DNA of 64,000 nucleotides from Anoplopoma fimbria (taxonomy: Eukaryota > Chordata > Actinopteri > Perciformes > Anoplopomatidae), in NCBI RefSeq assembly GCF_027596085.1, contig NC_072462.1, positions 16,902,921-16,966,920 on the forward strand. Direction: 5' to 3'. The position numbers and the translations under genes were made by a program. Below, one piece after another: positions 62,187 through 64,000 of the stretch. The notes beneath the pieces were generated by a model. The model made no database searches. It saw only the letters and a list, made by a program, of their open reading frames with translations, and was not told the origin of the DNA. Numbering within the stretch: position 1 is the stretch's first letter; every line of letters begins with the position of its first letter.

Positions 62187-63127
62187 GTGAGTAGCTGTTT
62201 TGGTACTGTTATACTATGATCTCCACGATATCCATTAGTTCAAGGTGTGCAATCTCGTGAATGTTCATTTTTGCAGCTGATCAATGTAAAACATGTGTGA
62301 AAGAGACTTTTCTCCTCAAACTGGTGACCCTGCAGCTTTGACTTTTCTTGAAAGCCTTTTAAAACAATGGACAAGACTCTGTTCTAGAAATAGGAACCAC
62401 AGTTAGTCAATGAGAGCTCTCCTCCCTGCTACCTACCTCTCCTCTCCACTCCATTCAGAAACAGGAAACACAATCCTTCAGTTTCTCTATTCTGCTTCAG
62501 TCCCTGTGGGGAGAGCAGCCCTTGTTTCATCTGTTTTCTCCCTCTCCCTCCTTTTCTTCATCTCATTCTCTCCCTCGTTTCTTCTCTTTCGCTGACTTTG
62601 AAAGACCCAACTTTCAGCGTGTCTCTCTGGGAGCCACACCACAGATGAAATGACACACGGTAGAAAGAGACAGAGAGGCATTCTGTTGCATGGCCTGAAA
62701 CTGAATTCCCATGACGTCTTCTGCTCCGTGCAACCCAAGCCATAGTAGCACGGCGGTGAAGAGCTGGCGTTCGATTACACTTGATGGGTTTACACAGTGA
62801 CTTCTTTATCCGGTGGTAATCAAATGAAATCATTGTTTCATTGCATCGGCAGATCAATACACGCAAGAGATACAAAGGGTTATGATTGTGTTTAGGTTTG
62901 ACCATAGTCTAATTTGTATAGAATTCTCACAGAAAACAAGTGACGAAAGATTGATAAATTCACTGTGAGCTCTCTAAAGATTTAGTCGTGTTCAAAAGTT
63001 ATTTCTGTAGGGATTCATTACTATAATTTGATGTCACTTATGACTACAGTTTCATTTTTTATCCGCTTTTACAATCCTTTTAATCCAAAAGGCAGCCAGG
63101 ACACACACACGCACACACACAAACATT

Positions 63128-63226
<99 letters not shown>

Positions 63227-64000
63227 CACACTGCTTGGTCTTACTGAGCACCACTGTACATTACAAAAGCTGCACAGTTTATGCACAATATTCTCATTTT
63301 GCTTTGTGAACATTCAGTTTTACTTCTGGAACCAATTTAAACAGCAATGGGAATATACAGAGAGACTGAGTTATATTGTGCATGTGTGTGTGTACATGTG
63401 TGCGTGTGTGTGTGTAACTGGCTGTTTAAGCGACGTTAGCCTTTGGCAAAAGGGCAGCTTCCAGTAAACTGACAAATGTTACCCTCTCAGATCATTTCTC
63501 TTTATTTTACCAGTGGGTGGTCACCGCGGTAACGTAAGCCACAAACACGGTGTCACGATGCCCACTGCTTGCACTGAGACCAAACCTTTGAGACGTCACA
63601 TCTCATGCTTACCTCTCTCCACCCGTCCCTTTCAACAGATCCCCTATACCCATCATGCCATTGCATGGCACAAAGTCACTCGGCAGAGAACCCACTGAAC
63701 TGAAATGCACTTGCCATCAATAAAATTATATGAAAATAAAGTACATATTGAATTCTCATTGTGTCACTAAACACTTTTCTACTAAAATGCACTTGCCACA
63801 ACTTAATTTGAAATCAAAATACATACTGTATTATTTTCTTATTGTGTCACTGACCAGTCTTAACCTACGTGTAAATGCGATAAACATCATATGAAATAAA
63901 GTTTAATAAGTAAAGTTGCCTGTCACTTAGGCTGGGTCCTTCTCATTTACTTCCAATTCCTCCAGGGTTCCGTTTTCAGTATCTCCGCGATGTTACTGCC
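62187..64000 (+). other. fgf10: fgf10 intron 2, 5' part
   Basis: Non-coding sequence after exon 2. It includes a CT-rich tract (62530-62590) and a CA array (63130-63225). I searched for the start of coding exon 3 (KEFNNDCKLKERI-like) and did not find it before the window ends. Confidence 0.8.
63130..63225. repeat. (CA)n microsatellite, 96 bp
   Basis: Uninterrupted CA run in fgf10 intron 2, preceded by shorter CA runs at 63100-63120. Confidence 0.98.

Noticed and set aside
62187..64000. fgf10 coding exon 3
   Set aside because: No sequence resembling the FGF10 third exon was found after exon 2; it must lie to the right of the window.

Overview
The window is nuclear DNA of a ray-finned fish, most likely a percomorph teleost. 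The evidence is: split genes with GT..AG introns; two vertebrate genes recognisable exon by exon (RAI14 and FGF10); very long CA/TG microsatellites; and many teleost-type dispersed repeats (Tc1-like transposon relics, small inverted-repeat elements, and a family starting with a GGGCTGCAACTAA-like end). There is no sign of bacterial, plasmid or phage organisation.

Layout. (1) Positions 1-15421, + strand: the last 18 coding exons of rai14 (ankycorbin/NORPEG). The window opens inside the ankyrin-repeat region; the first exons lie upstream. The exons join without a frame break and give about 954 residues: ankyrin repeats, a KKRKAPPPP basic/proline linker, then a long coiled coil and a highly conserved C-terminus. 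The 3'UTR starts at 15422 and is immediately invaded by a small inverted-repeat element. (2) About 17.4-47.7 kb: an intergenic interval of some 30 kb with no convincing gene. It holds decayed Tc1-like transposase copies, other dispersed repeats, microsatellites, one nearly perfect 100-bp palindrome, and one short exon-like reading frame of unknown origin (31743-31887). (3) About 47.7-49.06 kb: the purine-rich upstream region and probable 5'UTR of fgf10. (4) Positions 49056-62186, + strand: fgf10 coding exons 1 and 2, separated by a 12.6-kb intron. The last coding exon lies beyond position 64000.

The two genes are neighbours in the same orientation but have unrelated products: an actin/junction-associated scaffold and a secreted growth factor. 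Nothing suggests joint function. Because FGF10 is a tightly controlled developmental signal, the interval between them and the large first intron are the natural places to look for its enhancers; I could not identify any from a single sequence.

I did not find a novel defence, toxin or mobile system. The most unusual items are the palindrome at 45611-45710, an inverted repeat pair flanking rai14 exon 6771-6955, two opposed long CA/TG arrays in fgf10 intron 1, the inverted-repeat element just after the rai14 stop codon, and the long Pro/Ser-rich N-terminal segment of this Fgf10. Repeat family assignments rest on my memory of teleost sequences and were not searched.
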